From Rhodospirillaceae bacterium (GTDB lineage: Bacteria > Pseudomonadota > Alphaproteobacteria > Rhodospirillales > Casp-alpha2), in the NCBI GenBank assembly GCA_016845145.1, contig JAERTE010000138.1:29511-93510 (forward strand): a stretch of DNA of 64,000 nucleotides. Direction: 5' to 3'. Of the stretch, positions 36,022 through 43,636 are shown one piece after another. The position numbers and the translations under genes are program-made. The first letter of the stretch is position 1. Every line of letters starts with the position of its first letter. The notes under the pieces are model-generated. The model did no database searches and was not told the origin of the DNA. It saw only the letters and a list, made by a program, of their open reading frames with translations.

Positions 36022-37514
36022 GGCAAATACCTCGCCTGCAGGTGCGCCTTGAACACGTTCGGGTCCAGCGGCTTCCCCGTGGCCTCGGTCAAAAGCGCCG
36101 GCGCATTCATGAGCCGCGCCTTGCCGTGCACATGTTCGCGCAGCCACGCCATCAGGGGTTTGAAGTCACCTTGGCCAATGCCGGTCTCGATCGCCGGATC
36201 AGCATCACGTGCGGCTGCGTAGAGTTGCGCGGCGCTCATGGCGCCCAAGGTGTAGGTTGGGAAGTATCCCCAAGCGCCATCGTACCAGTGCACGTCCTGC
36301 AGGCAGCCTTCGGCGTCGCTGGGTGGCACGATTCCCAGCAGTTCCTTCATGCCGTCGTTCCAGGCTGCCGGCAGATCGTCCAATGACAAATCTTCGCCCA
36401 GCAGTGCGCGCTCCAAGCGGTAACGCAAAATCACGTGGGCGGGGTAGGTGACCTCGTCGGCATCGACGCGGATAAAACCGGGTGCGACGCGGGTGTAAAG
36501 CCGGTAGAGGTTTTCCGTCTCCCATGCGGGGCCGTGGCCTGAGAAGGCGTCTCGCATGATGGGTGCGGCCCAATCCAAGAATGTCTTGGAGCGGCAAACC
36601 TGCATCTCCACCAACAGCGACTGGCTTTCGTGGATGCTCATGCCGAGAGCCTCGCCCACCGGCTGGCGGCGCCAGCGCTCCGGTAGGCCACGTTCGTAAA
36701 GCGCGTGGCCGGTCTCGTGCAGTACGCCCATCAGGCTGGAGGTGAAGTCGGCTTCGTCGTAACGCGTGGTGATGCGTACATCTTCGGGGATGCCCCCGCA
36801 GAACGGATGCAGGCTGACATCGAGCCGACCGTGAGTAAAATCGAACCCCAGTGCACGCATGAACGTCTCACCCAATGCCTTTTGCGTCTCGACGGGAAAC
36901 GGGCCTTCCGGCAACTCGGCGGCGGGTTGTTTGCCCTGATGATCCAGAACTTGTTGCAAGAACCCCGGCAGGAAGGTCTCCAGTTCTCCGAACACGGCGT
37001 CTATATCGGCGCTGCGGCCGCCCGGCTCATAGTCGTCCAGCAGTGCATCGAACAGCAACAATCCGGTGGCTTCGGCTTTTGCCTGGCCGGCCTCGCGGGT
37101 GAGGTCGAGGACCTCTTGCAGCAAAGGCTTCACGGCGGCGAAATTAGTCTCCGCCCGCGCGCCGCGCCATGCGGTCTCACAACTTGAGCACGCTCGGCTC
37201 AAGGCCACGACCAAGTCTTCCGGCACAGCGGTGGATTTGACCCACTGATGGCGGATCTCGCGCAGGTTGGCGCACTGCCAATCATCGAGGCCATCTCTGC
37301 CTGCTTCCGCATCCGCAATCAGGTCCCCCATGTCGGGTGCCGTCATCGATGCGTGCACGACAGCCTTCAGTTCAGCCAACTGCTCGCCGCGTGCCGGCGC
37401 GCCGCCATCCGGCATGATCGCCGCCGCATCCCAATGCAACACACCGGCGGCCTCTGACAACAGTGCCATGCGGCGAAAGCGGGATTCGAGTCGGTTGTAG
37501 GCTGTGGCGGGCAT
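36018..37514 (-). CDS. M32-family carboxypeptidase (Taq type)
   Basis: 498 residues, usual length. The zinc motif HExxH is in GVLHETGHALYERGLP and the third ligand Glu lies in SQSLLVEMQVCRS. These cytoplasmic enzymes remove C-terminal residues from peptides. It is the first gene of a tight minus-strand operon and is coupled by overlap to the EgtD-like gene. Whether it feeds free amino acids to the methyltransferase is inference. Confidence 0.95.
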   Translation of the reverse strand: MPATAYNRLESRFRRMALLSEAAGVLHWDAAAIMPDGGAPARGEQLAELKAVVHASMTAPDMGDLIADAEAGRDGLDDWQCANLREIRHQWVKSTAVPEDLVVALSRACSSCETAWRGARAETNFAAVKPLLQEVLDLTREAGQAKAEATGLLLFDALLDDYEPGGRSADIDAVFGELETFLPGFLQQVLDHQGKQPAAELPEGPFPVETQKALGETFMRALGFDFTHGRLDVSLHPFCGGIPEDVRITTRYDEADFTSSLMGVLHETGHALYERGLPERWRRQPVGEALGMSIHESQSLLVEMQVCRSKTFLDWAAPIMRDAFSGHGPAWETENLYRLYTRVAPGFIRVDADEVTYPAHVILRYRLERALLGEDLSLDDLPAAWNDGMKELLGIVPPSDAEGCLQDVHWYDGAWGYFPTYTLGAMSAAQLYAAARDADPAIETGIGQGDFKPLMAWLREHVHGKARLMNAPALLTEATGKPLDPNVFKAHLQARYLP

Positions 37515-37603
37515 GGTGGTTCCTTCGGTTTTGACCTGAACTCAGATATAAGGATGAAAGCCCGGTGCGTCGATGGGCTGGAGTGTTTTAGGGAGAACAT
37601 CTC

Positions 37604-38296
37604 ATGCGGGTGGCAATTTCGTGTCTCGTTTTGGCTATGGCAATATTGGTTTCGCGAGTGGTTTGGGCCCAAATACCGCCAACGGCTGCCGAATTACAAG
37701 CCTACAAAGGGCTGCATGCGGCGGTGGCTGTTCAGGATATGACGGCGTTGGCGAGATTGATCAAAAACGGTGCGGAAGTGAATGCGGTTGACGGCAATGG
37801 CCGCACGCCGTTGATGATCGCGGCCTACAATCGCGACCGGCCGGCATTGCGTATGTTGGTGCGGGGAGGTGGCAACCTCAACGCCCTCGACCATCAACAA
37901 TATGACGTCGTCACCATCGCCAGCGTGATCGATGATGCGGCCATGGTCGAACTGGCGATCTCGTTGGGTGCCGACGCCAAACTGATTACCAGTCCCTACG
38001 AAGGAACTGCGCTAATCGCCGCCGCGCACTTGGGACATGCGGCGGTTGTTCGGGCGCTGATTGCCGGCGGTGCGCCACTTGATCATGTCAACAACCTGCA
38101 ATGGACGGCGCTGATCGAATCGATCGTACTCGGCGACGGCGGCCCGCGTCACGTGGCGACGTTGCGCGCCCTCGTTGAGGCTGGTGCCGACGTCAATTTG
38201 GCGGATGGCGAGGGAACCACTCCATTAAGCCTGGCGCGTGTCCGCGGGTACACGGAAATGGTGGAAATCCTGCTGGCGGCGGGCGCGAAGCCTTAG
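37604..38296 (+). CDS. Exported ankyrin-repeat protein
   Basis: 230 residues with a signal peptide (MRVAISCLVLAMAILVSRVV, cleavage near VWA-QI) and about five ankyrin repeats. Examples are AVQDMTALARLIKNGAEVNA, then GRTPLMIAAYNRDRPALRML, and GTALIAAAHLGHAAVVRALI. A periplasmic binding role is likely; the partner is unknown. Its stop overlaps the stop of the convergent MerR gene by four bases. Confidence 0.88.
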   Translation: MRVAISCLVLAMAILVSRVVWAQIPPTAAELQAYKGLHAAVAVQDMTALARLIKNGAEVNAVDGNGRTPLMIAAYNRDRPALRMLVRGGGNLNALDHQQYDVVTIASVIDDAAMVELAISLGADAKLITSPYEGTALIAAAHLGHAAVVRALIAGGAPLDHVNNLQWTALIESIVLGDGGPRHVATLRALVEAGADVNLADGEGTTPLSLARVRGYTEMVEILLAAGAKP

Positions 38297-38742
38297 GGGG
38301 TCTTCATGGTGTGTTGGTCACTCAGGCAATGCTCGTGGGAATGGTCGGCCAGCGCCTCGATCACTTTGCAATCACCTGTGCGTCCACGTTTGCAGCGCCT
38401 TACCATGGATATCAGCTCGTCGCGCAACGCGTTCAAGCTGGCAAGGCGTCGCTCGACGTCATCCAAATGATTTTTGGCCAGGTCGTGCGCCTGCTCGCAC
38501 GGCTTGTCCGGATCGTCACTTAGCGACAGCAGATCGCGAATGGCGTCGAGCGAAAACCCAAGCTCGCGGCCGTGGCGAATGAACGCCAAGCGGTCGATGT
38601 CTTCGGGCCTATAACGGCGCTGGTTGCCGGCAGTTCGAACCGCAGGGGCTAACAGGCCGGTCTCTTCGTAATAGCGGATGGTCTGCACTTTGCAGCCGGT
38701 CTGCTTGGCTAAATCGCCAATGGAATAGGCATAGAGGGACAT
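38293..38742 (-). CDS. MerR-family metal-responsive regulator (ZntR/CadR/PbrR type)
   Basis: 149 residues. The N-terminal helix-turn-helix is YSIGDLAKQTGCKVQTIRYYEETGLL. C-terminal ligand candidates are the Cys in PDKPCEQAHDLAKNHL, Cys in VRRCKRG and GDCKVIEAL, and a His/Cys tail HSHEHC, matching the divalent-metal branch rather than mercury. It is divergent from a cation-efflux gene, with a long-spacer MerR-type promoter between. Confidence 0.93.
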   Translation of the reverse strand: MSLYAYSIGDLAKQTGCKVQTIRYYEETGLLAPAVRTAGNQRRYRPEDIDRLAFIRHGRELGFSLDAIRDLLSLSDDPDKPCEQAHDLAKNHLDDVERRLASLNALRDELISMVRRCKRGRTGDCKVIEALADHSHEHCLSDQHTMKTP

Positions 38743-38754
38743 GACGCTTTATCC

Positions 38755-38785
38755 TTGAACCTACAACGACTAGAGGTTCTATAAT
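38755..38785 (+). promoter_or_regulatory. MerR-type promoter and operator of the efflux gene
   Basis: TTGAAC at 38755-38760 and TATAAT at 38780-38785 are separated by 19 bases. The dyad GAACCT ... AGGTTC lies across the spacer. The over-long spacer with a centred dyad is the hallmark of promoters twisted open by MerR regulators after metal binding. Confidence 0.88.
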
Positions 38786-38834
38786 TATTGAAGATCAAGA
38801 GCTCGGCAAGTGCCGAAGAATACAGGAGCCCGCA

Positions 38835-39449
38835 ATGAGCGGTTGCTGCGATACGAACATCACCTTCGATGGTGCGTCCGCTGCCTACAAACGGGTGCTG
38901 TGGCTGGTCATTGCCTTGAATGCGACCATGTTTGTGGTCGAGAGCAGCGCCGGGCTGTTTGCCGGTTCCGCCGCTTTGCAAGCGGACGCCTTGGATTTCT
39001 TGGGTGATTCCGTGACCTACGCGATCAGTCTCTATGTGATTGGTAAGCCGCAAGCGTGGCGATCTGGGGCCGCGATGTTCAAGGGGATCAGCCTAGGCGT
39101 ATTCGGTGCAGCGGTGTTCGGGCTGACGCTGTACCGCGTCGTCGTCACGGGCATGCCCGAGCCGGTGACCATGGGGGCTGTTGGCGGCGCGGCGCTCGCG
39201 GTGAACGTGCTAAGCGCGCTGTTACTGTTCAAATTCCGCAATGGCGACGCCAATGTGCGTTCGGTGTGGCTGTGCTCGCGCAACGACGCCATCGGCAACG
39301 TGGCGGTGATTTTGGCTGCCGTCGCCGTCGCTTGGACGGCGAGCCCTTGGCCCGACCTGATCGTTGCGGCGATTATGGCGACGTTGTTCTTGAAGAGTGC
39401 GGCGTCAATTATTGCTCAGGCGCGCGCGGAAATGGCACCGGCAACTTGA
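38835..39449 (+). CDS. Cation diffusion facilitator-like metal efflux protein
   Basis: 204 residues with about six membrane helices and none of the usual C-terminal cytoplasmic domain. ALQADALDFLGDSVTYAISL in helix 2 carries the paired acidic ligands. The helix 5 counterpart is SRNDAIGNVAV, where Asn replaces the usual His/Asp pattern in part. The N terminus begins MSGCCDTN, a possible metal-binding Cys pair. The divergent MerR regulator supports export of a divalent metal such as zinc, cobalt, cadmium or lead. Confidence 0.87.
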   Translation: MSGCCDTNITFDGASAAYKRVLWLVIALNATMFVVESSAGLFAGSAALQADALDFLGDSVTYAISLYVIGKPQAWRSGAAMFKGISLGVFGAAVFGLTLYRVVVTGMPEPVTMGAVGGAALAVNVLSALLLFKFRNGDANVRSVWLCSRNDAIGNVAVILAAVAVAWTASPWPDLIVAAIMATLFLKSAASIIAQARAEMAPAT

Positions 39450-39462
39450 CCACCGCATCGCC

Positions 39463-40422
39463 CTATATCAACGGCACGAACAGCAATCGATCGACCAACA
39501 ATGCGGCGAAAATCAGGAACAGATAAAGAATCGAAAACAGAAAGAACGGCCTGGCCGTCATGACGTCGTCCGATTTCCAGACCCTCCATAACCGACGCCA
39601 GAATTCGATGCCCAAGCCTGCGGCGACAACGCCGTAAAAAGCCCCCGAAACGCCCAACGCGACGGGGGCGAGCGTGGCGGGGATCAAGAGCAACGTGTAA
39701 ACCAGCATTTGGCGTTTGGTCGATGTCTCTCCGGCGACGACGGGCATCATCGGCACGTCAGCGGCGGCGTAATCGCCGCGACGGAATAGCGCCAGCGCCC
39801 ACGAGTGCGGCGGCGTCCAGAAGAAGATAATGGAAAAAAGTGCGATGGAGCCCAGGCCGATATCACCAGTGACGGCGGTCCAGCCGATCATCGGCGGAAA
39901 CGCGCCCGACGCGCCACCGATGACGATGTTCTGCGGCGTGCGGCGCTTCAGCCACATGGTGTAGATGAAAACGTAATAAAGGATCGTCACAGCCAGCAGC
40001 ACGGCGGCGGCGGCGTTGACCCAATAGGTCATGACGCCGACAGAGCCAATGGAAAGCAGGGTGCCGAACACCAATGCCTCTTTCGGATGTAGGCGGCCGG
40101 CCGGGATCGGCCGGTTCATGGTGCGGGTCATGACCCGGTCGATGTCTTGGTCGTACCACATATTGATGGCGCCCGATGCACCGGCACCGGCGGCGATACA
40201 GATGACGGCGATCAGCGCAGTTTCCAGCGCGATAGATCCAGGCGCCAAAATCAGGCCGCAGGCAGCGGTAAACACCACCAGCGACATGACGCGCGGTTTC
40301 AAAAGAACGCCGTAGTCCTGAATCCGGAAGCGGTGTTGTGGCTCTGATGTGCCGTCCACGGAGGTTTCCGCCTCGGTCTCGGATTGTTGTGCCGTTGTCT
40401 CCATCGCCTTCTTATAGGGCAT
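39463..40422 (-). CDS. ctaB: Protohaem IX farnesyltransferase
   Basis: 319 residues from an ATG at 40422; another ATG at 40404 is possible and the longer frame to 40509 overlaps the previous gene. Prenyltransferase signatures are DYGVLLKPRVMSLVVFTA, NMWYDQDIDRVMTRTMNRP, and a later DxxxD-like loop. It makes haem O for the aa3 oxidase. It is the last gene of the leftward accessory operon, whereas in many alphaproteobacteria it sits between coxA and ctaG. Confidence 0.93.
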   Translation of the reverse strand: MPYKKAMETTAQQSETEAETSVDGTSEPQHRFRIQDYGVLLKPRVMSLVVFTAACGLILAPGSIALETALIAVICIAAGAGASGAINMWYDQDIDRVMTRTMNRPIPAGRLHPKEALVFGTLLSIGSVGVMTYWVNAAAAVLLAVTILYYVFIYTMWLKRRTPQNIVIGGASGAFPPMIGWTAVTGDIGLGSIALFSIIFFWTPPHSWALALFRRGDYAAADVPMMPVVAGETSTKRQMLVYTLLLIPATLAPVALGVSGAFYGVVAAGLGIEFWRRLWRVWKSDDVMTARPFFLFSILYLFLIFAALLVDRLLFVPLI

Positions 40423-40453
40423 GGAGATAGTGGATATCCAGCTTTGATATCTA

Positions 40454-41863
40454 TCAGGTTCGGCGCAACAGCGCTTTGGAGCATATCCAAATGAACATGA
40501 TGCCGCCAATAACCGCGATCAATGCGCCGACGCCGTTCAGATACATGCCGAACACCGCACCCATGGCGTCCAGCCCCTGGGCGTCGCCAGCGGTCTTGCG
40601 CGGCGCACCGTAACCACCGGCCAAAAACAGCCCAATACTGGCCAGAACCTGGCCCCAGGCGTACATGTGAATGAGCGCCGTAATCGATCGGCCCATGGTG
40701 ACGGCACGTCCCATCAGCGGCAGGAAGAAACACACGAATAGACCGATGAATACCAGGTTCACACCGCCGATGACGCCATGATAATGGGCCGGCGTGCGGG
40801 TATCGGCGCCATCAACGAAAAGGCCTAAGAAACCACCCACGCCGAACACCACCACCGACAACCACAAACACTTGAAGGCCGGATGCGCACGCGGTAGTGG
40901 GGCGGCGGCGCGATGCTCAATCACGGTGCGGATGATCAGCACGGCGGCCAGCAATGTCGGCGGCGCCAGGGCGTACTGCAACCACGTGAAAGCCGCCATT
41001 TGATCAACGGAGTAGGCATCGAAAAGTAAGTAAAAAACCGGGCCCATAAACGCCGCGGCAAGCAGCAAAGCCTGTGCGAGCGATGTCATTTGCGGACGCA
41101 TGGCGGGACGCTCCATGGACAATCCGCCCAGCGCATACCAGCCCGTCAGCATCAGAGATACATTGAGGAATTGCAGGATATGACCGCCACCCCAAAACAG
41201 GTTTTCATTGAAAGCTCCGTCGACCGGATCGCCGACCAAGCCGGAACCCGCAATGCCAAAACAGATAAGCGAGAGCAGATACAGCACTGACGCGGAAAGC
41301 GCGCCCAGGGCCAGTGGCTCCATCGGGCCGGATCGCCGCGGTAGTACGCTCAGGAACCGGATCACCGCCAAAAACAGACCAAATGCCAAGGCGGCAAGAC
41401 CCGCGTAATAGAGCGGGTCGATGATGACGGGGACGTAGTTGTTCAGGCTGGGTTCGCCACGATCAAGCAAACCGGGTACGAACATCAGCGGCGCGGACGC
41501 ATAGCTGGCCCAAAGTGCGGCGCGGGCCAATCCACTACCACCCGGATTCCCGTCACCCAGCCGATGCACGGCGATGGTCAGCAGTGCGCCGAGGATGGAG
41601 AGGAACCAGACGACGAAGGAAAACACCACATGGATGACCAGGCCTTTGTCGAAGAACTGCAGCGGCCACGGGAAGATGTCGCCAATTCCGGGCAACCGCG
41701 AAACGGCCAGCAGCAAAGCATAGACGCCGGCAACGCCCAAAGAGAGGAGGGCGAGGCCAGCCCACCCCCTGAGTTCACCCCGCGCGTCCGGATCAGCCAT
41801 GGCGGCTTCAAAACCGGCGTAGAGGTTCCAGCGTTGGCGTTGGGCGGGTTGAAAGGCGCTCAT
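40454..41863 (-). CDS. Haem-copper oxidase subunit-I-like membrane protein
   Basis: 469 residues and about twelve membrane helices. Histidines typical of subunit I are in KGLVIHVVFSFVVWF (helix 2), GGGHILQFLNV (helix 6) and TPAHYHGVIGGVN (helix 10, HxH). The His-His pair expected in helix 7 is absent; that region reads FTWLQYALAPPTLL. It therefore looks able to hold haem but probably not a complete copper B site. It starts six bases after the DUF420 gene. A catalytic oxidase is unlikely; a haem-handling or assembly role in aa3 biogenesis is inferred from context. Confidence 0.8.
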   Translation of the reverse strand: MSAFQPAQRQRWNLYAGFEAAMADPDARGELRGWAGLALLSLGVAGVYALLLAVSRLPGIGDIFPWPLQFFDKGLVIHVVFSFVVWFLSILGALLTIAVHRLGDGNPGGSGLARAALWASYASAPLMFVPGLLDRGEPSLNNYVPVIIDPLYYAGLAALAFGLFLAVIRFLSVLPRRSGPMEPLALGALSASVLYLLSLICFGIAGSGLVGDPVDGAFNENLFWGGGHILQFLNVSLMLTGWYALGGLSMERPAMRPQMTSLAQALLLAAAFMGPVFYLLFDAYSVDQMAAFTWLQYALAPPTLLAAVLIIRTVIEHRAAAPLPRAHPAFKCLWLSVVVFGVGGFLGLFVDGADTRTPAHYHGVIGGVNLVFIGLFVCFFLPLMGRAVTMGRSITALIHMYAWGQVLASIGLFLAGGYGAPRKTAGDAQGLDAMGAVFGMYLNGVGALIAVIGGIMFIWICSKALLRRT

Positions 41864-41869
41864 GGGTGT

Positions 41870-42304
41870 TTATCCCGGTATATGCGGATACAGATGCACG
41901 GCCATGACGTAAATCACGACGCCGGAAATGCCGACGTAGATCCATAGTGGCCAGGTGATACGTGCCAATTTCTTATGTTTGTCGAACCTGCCTTTAAGTG
42001 CGCGGACCAAGGTCCAGGGGACAAGCGGCACCAACAGAGCGGCGCCGATGACGTGCAGCGCCAGGATTGAAAAATACACGGGCCTGATCCAGCCCTCGCC
42101 GCCGAATCTGGCGAACCCGGAATTGGCCTTGTAGGTGACGTAGGTGATGAGGAACAGGCCCGAGACGATAATCGCCATCAGCATGCAGAAGCGATGTCGT
42201 TCGCGCTCGCCAGCACGGATGTAGCGGTAGCCGGCCAGCAAGAACAGCACGGAAATACCGTTCAATGTCGCGTTGACGTGGGTGAGGTCTTGAATCTCAA
42301 TCAT
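41870..42304 (-). CDS. DUF420 membrane protein (CtaM-like)
   Basis: 144 residues with four membrane helices. VNATLNGISVLFLLAGYRYI at the start and HVIGAALLVPLVPWTLVRAL later are typical of DUF420. The Bacillus/Staphylococcus member CtaM is needed to make haem-copper oxidases. Conserved His residues (HVNATLN, ILALHVIG, AVHLYPH) could bind haem or copper. It lies between the 28-residue membrane peptide and the subunit-I-like gene. Confidence 0.85.
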   Translation of the reverse strand: MIEIQDLTHVNATLNGISVLFLLAGYRYIRAGERERHRFCMLMAIIVSGLFLITYVTYKANSGFARFGGEGWIRPVYFSILALHVIGAALLVPLVPWTLVRALKGRFDKHKKLARITWPLWIYVGISGVVIYVMAVHLYPHIPG

Positions 42305-42333
42305 GACGGCGAATCGGGTTCACATTTTGATTT

Positions 42334-42420
42334 CTAAGACATTTTCATGAACAGCCCGACATACATAAACAATGCCATGGCCGCCAAGATTACCGCCAAA
42401 ACCCAATTTTTTACACGCAT
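42334..42420 (-). CDS. 28-residue single-helix membrane peptide in the oxidase cluster
   Basis: The ATG at 42420, with GGGA eight bases upstream, opens MRVKNWVLAVILAAMALFMY and ends VGLFMKMS before TAG at 42334. It is a short basic N terminus followed by one hydrophobic helix, a pattern seen in small subunits and assembly peptides of cytochrome oxidases. It lies 29 bases before the DUF420 gene on the same strand, at the head of the accessory operon. Confidence 0.6.
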   Translation of the reverse strand: MRVKNWVLAVILAAMALFMYVGLFMKMS

Positions 42421-42732
42421 GATGGAAATCCCACGAAAACCGACGAATGCGGTTTATTAATGTTGTAACGCCGTCGTTTCAATGATTTTGGCGGGGGAAC
42501 GGGCGCAAAAGACCACAAAAATTTATCTCCAAAACCACAAAATTAATGTGGTTTTAGACATATTCGAATTCGAAAAAGCGTCCTATCCCCTTGTCAACCC
42601 TTGCACAGGGTTGCGAGGACAGATAAAAGCTTACCCTAAATTTGGGGGACGGCAGACGTCCAGTCATTGACGTTGGTTAGGCCCCTTGTGAATTATTGAA
42701 TACGGATTTGGTCGAAATATCGGATGGAAAAC
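42421..42732. promoter_or_regulatory. Divergent control region of the oxidase locus
   Basis: About 310 bases without a gene, AT-rich in the middle. AAAACCACA at 42531-42539 and TGTGGTTTT at 42547-42555 form a perfect 9-bp inverted repeat with a 7-base spacer, and a third ACCACAAAA copy lies at 42512-42520. AACCCT and AGGGTT (42596-42612) form a second small dyad. TTGCAC at 42601 and TAAAAG 17 bases on are a weak promoter candidate for coxB. The repeats are good operator candidates; the regulator is unknown. Confidence 0.5.
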
Positions 42733-43584
42733 ATGCTGAAACGACTGTTCACCCTGGTCCCGGCCGCTGTGGTTGGGATGTTCGCGGCTGTGGCCCCGGC
42801 GCTCGCAGATGGTTACGTGGCGCGCTCCAAGCCCTGGCAGATATGGCTGCAAGACCCCATGTCGCCGTCAGCCGAAATGGTTCATGACCTCAACGTGCTG
42901 TTGTTGGTAATCGAAGTGGCGATTGTCATCTTCGTGCTGGCGATCATGGTTTATTGCATGGTGCGCTTCAGCGAGAAGAACAATCCGACACCATCGAAGA
43001 CCACGCACAACACGATGCTGGAAGTGGCCTGGACCGGCATTCCCATCCTGATTTTGGCTGGCATCGCGATCCCGTCGTTGAAGACGCTGTATTTCGCCGA
43101 TCATACGCCGGACGCTGAAATGACGCTTAAAGTCATGGGCAACCAGTGGTACTGGTCGTATGGCTACCCGGACCACGGCGAGCTTGAGTTTGACAGTGTG
43201 ATCGTTCCCGACGAGGAACTGAAGGAAGGTCAGCCGCGTTTGTTGACCGTCGATAACCCGGTGGTTTTGCCGGCGGAAACCAATGTGCGCCTGCTGATGA
43301 CGTCCAACGACGTGATCCACAACTGGGCTGTGCCCTCGCTGGCCGTGAAATTGGACACCACACCGGGCCGCACCAACGAGACCTGGGTGCGTATCAATCA
43401 GCCGGGTGACTACTACGGCATGTGTTCCGAACTGTGTGGCGTCAACCACGGTTATATGCCGATCCACATCAAGGCCCTGCCGAAAGCGGAATTTGCCGCT
43501 TGGGTGGCGAAGGCCAAGATTGAGTTCGGTTCCAATGAAACCGAGGAGAAGCCCGTCCGCCTGGCCAAGGCCGCGGTGCAGTAA
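42733..43584 (+). CDS. coxB: Cytochrome c oxidase subunit II
   Basis: 283 residues from the ATG at 42733; an ATG nine bases earlier lacks a ribosome site. It has a signal peptide (MLKRLFTLVPAAVVGMFAAV, ending near ALA-DG), two membrane helices (about residues 52-75 and 95-117) and a CuA domain. The aromatic stretch is GNQWYWSYGYPD and the copper site is MCSELCGVNHGYMPI, with an earlier His in DVIHNWAVPS. It accepts electrons from cytochrome c. It leads coxB-coxA-ctaG-coxC. Confidence 0.97.
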   Translation: MLKRLFTLVPAAVVGMFAAVAPALADGYVARSKPWQIWLQDPMSPSAEMVHDLNVLLLVIEVAIVIFVLAIMVYCMVRFSEKNNPTPSKTTHNTMLEVAWTGIPILILAGIAIPSLKTLYFADHTPDAEMTLKVMGNQWYWSYGYPDHGELEFDSVIVPDEELKEGQPRLLTVDNPVVLPAETNVRLLMTSNDVIHNWAVPSLAVKLDTTPGRTNETWVRINQPGDYYGMCSELCGVNHGYMPIHIKALPKAEFAAWVAKAKIEFGSNETEEKPVRLAKAAVQ

Positions 43585-43636
43585 CTCTGCGCAGCAAACG
43601 GGATATCATCGAGAATTTATGAAGAGGGAATGAGTC

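Noticed and set aside
40454..41863. Reading the subunit-I-like gene as a second terminal oxidase (cbb3 or NorB)
   Set aside because: The helix 7 His pair is missing and there are no partner cytochrome c subunits in the cluster.
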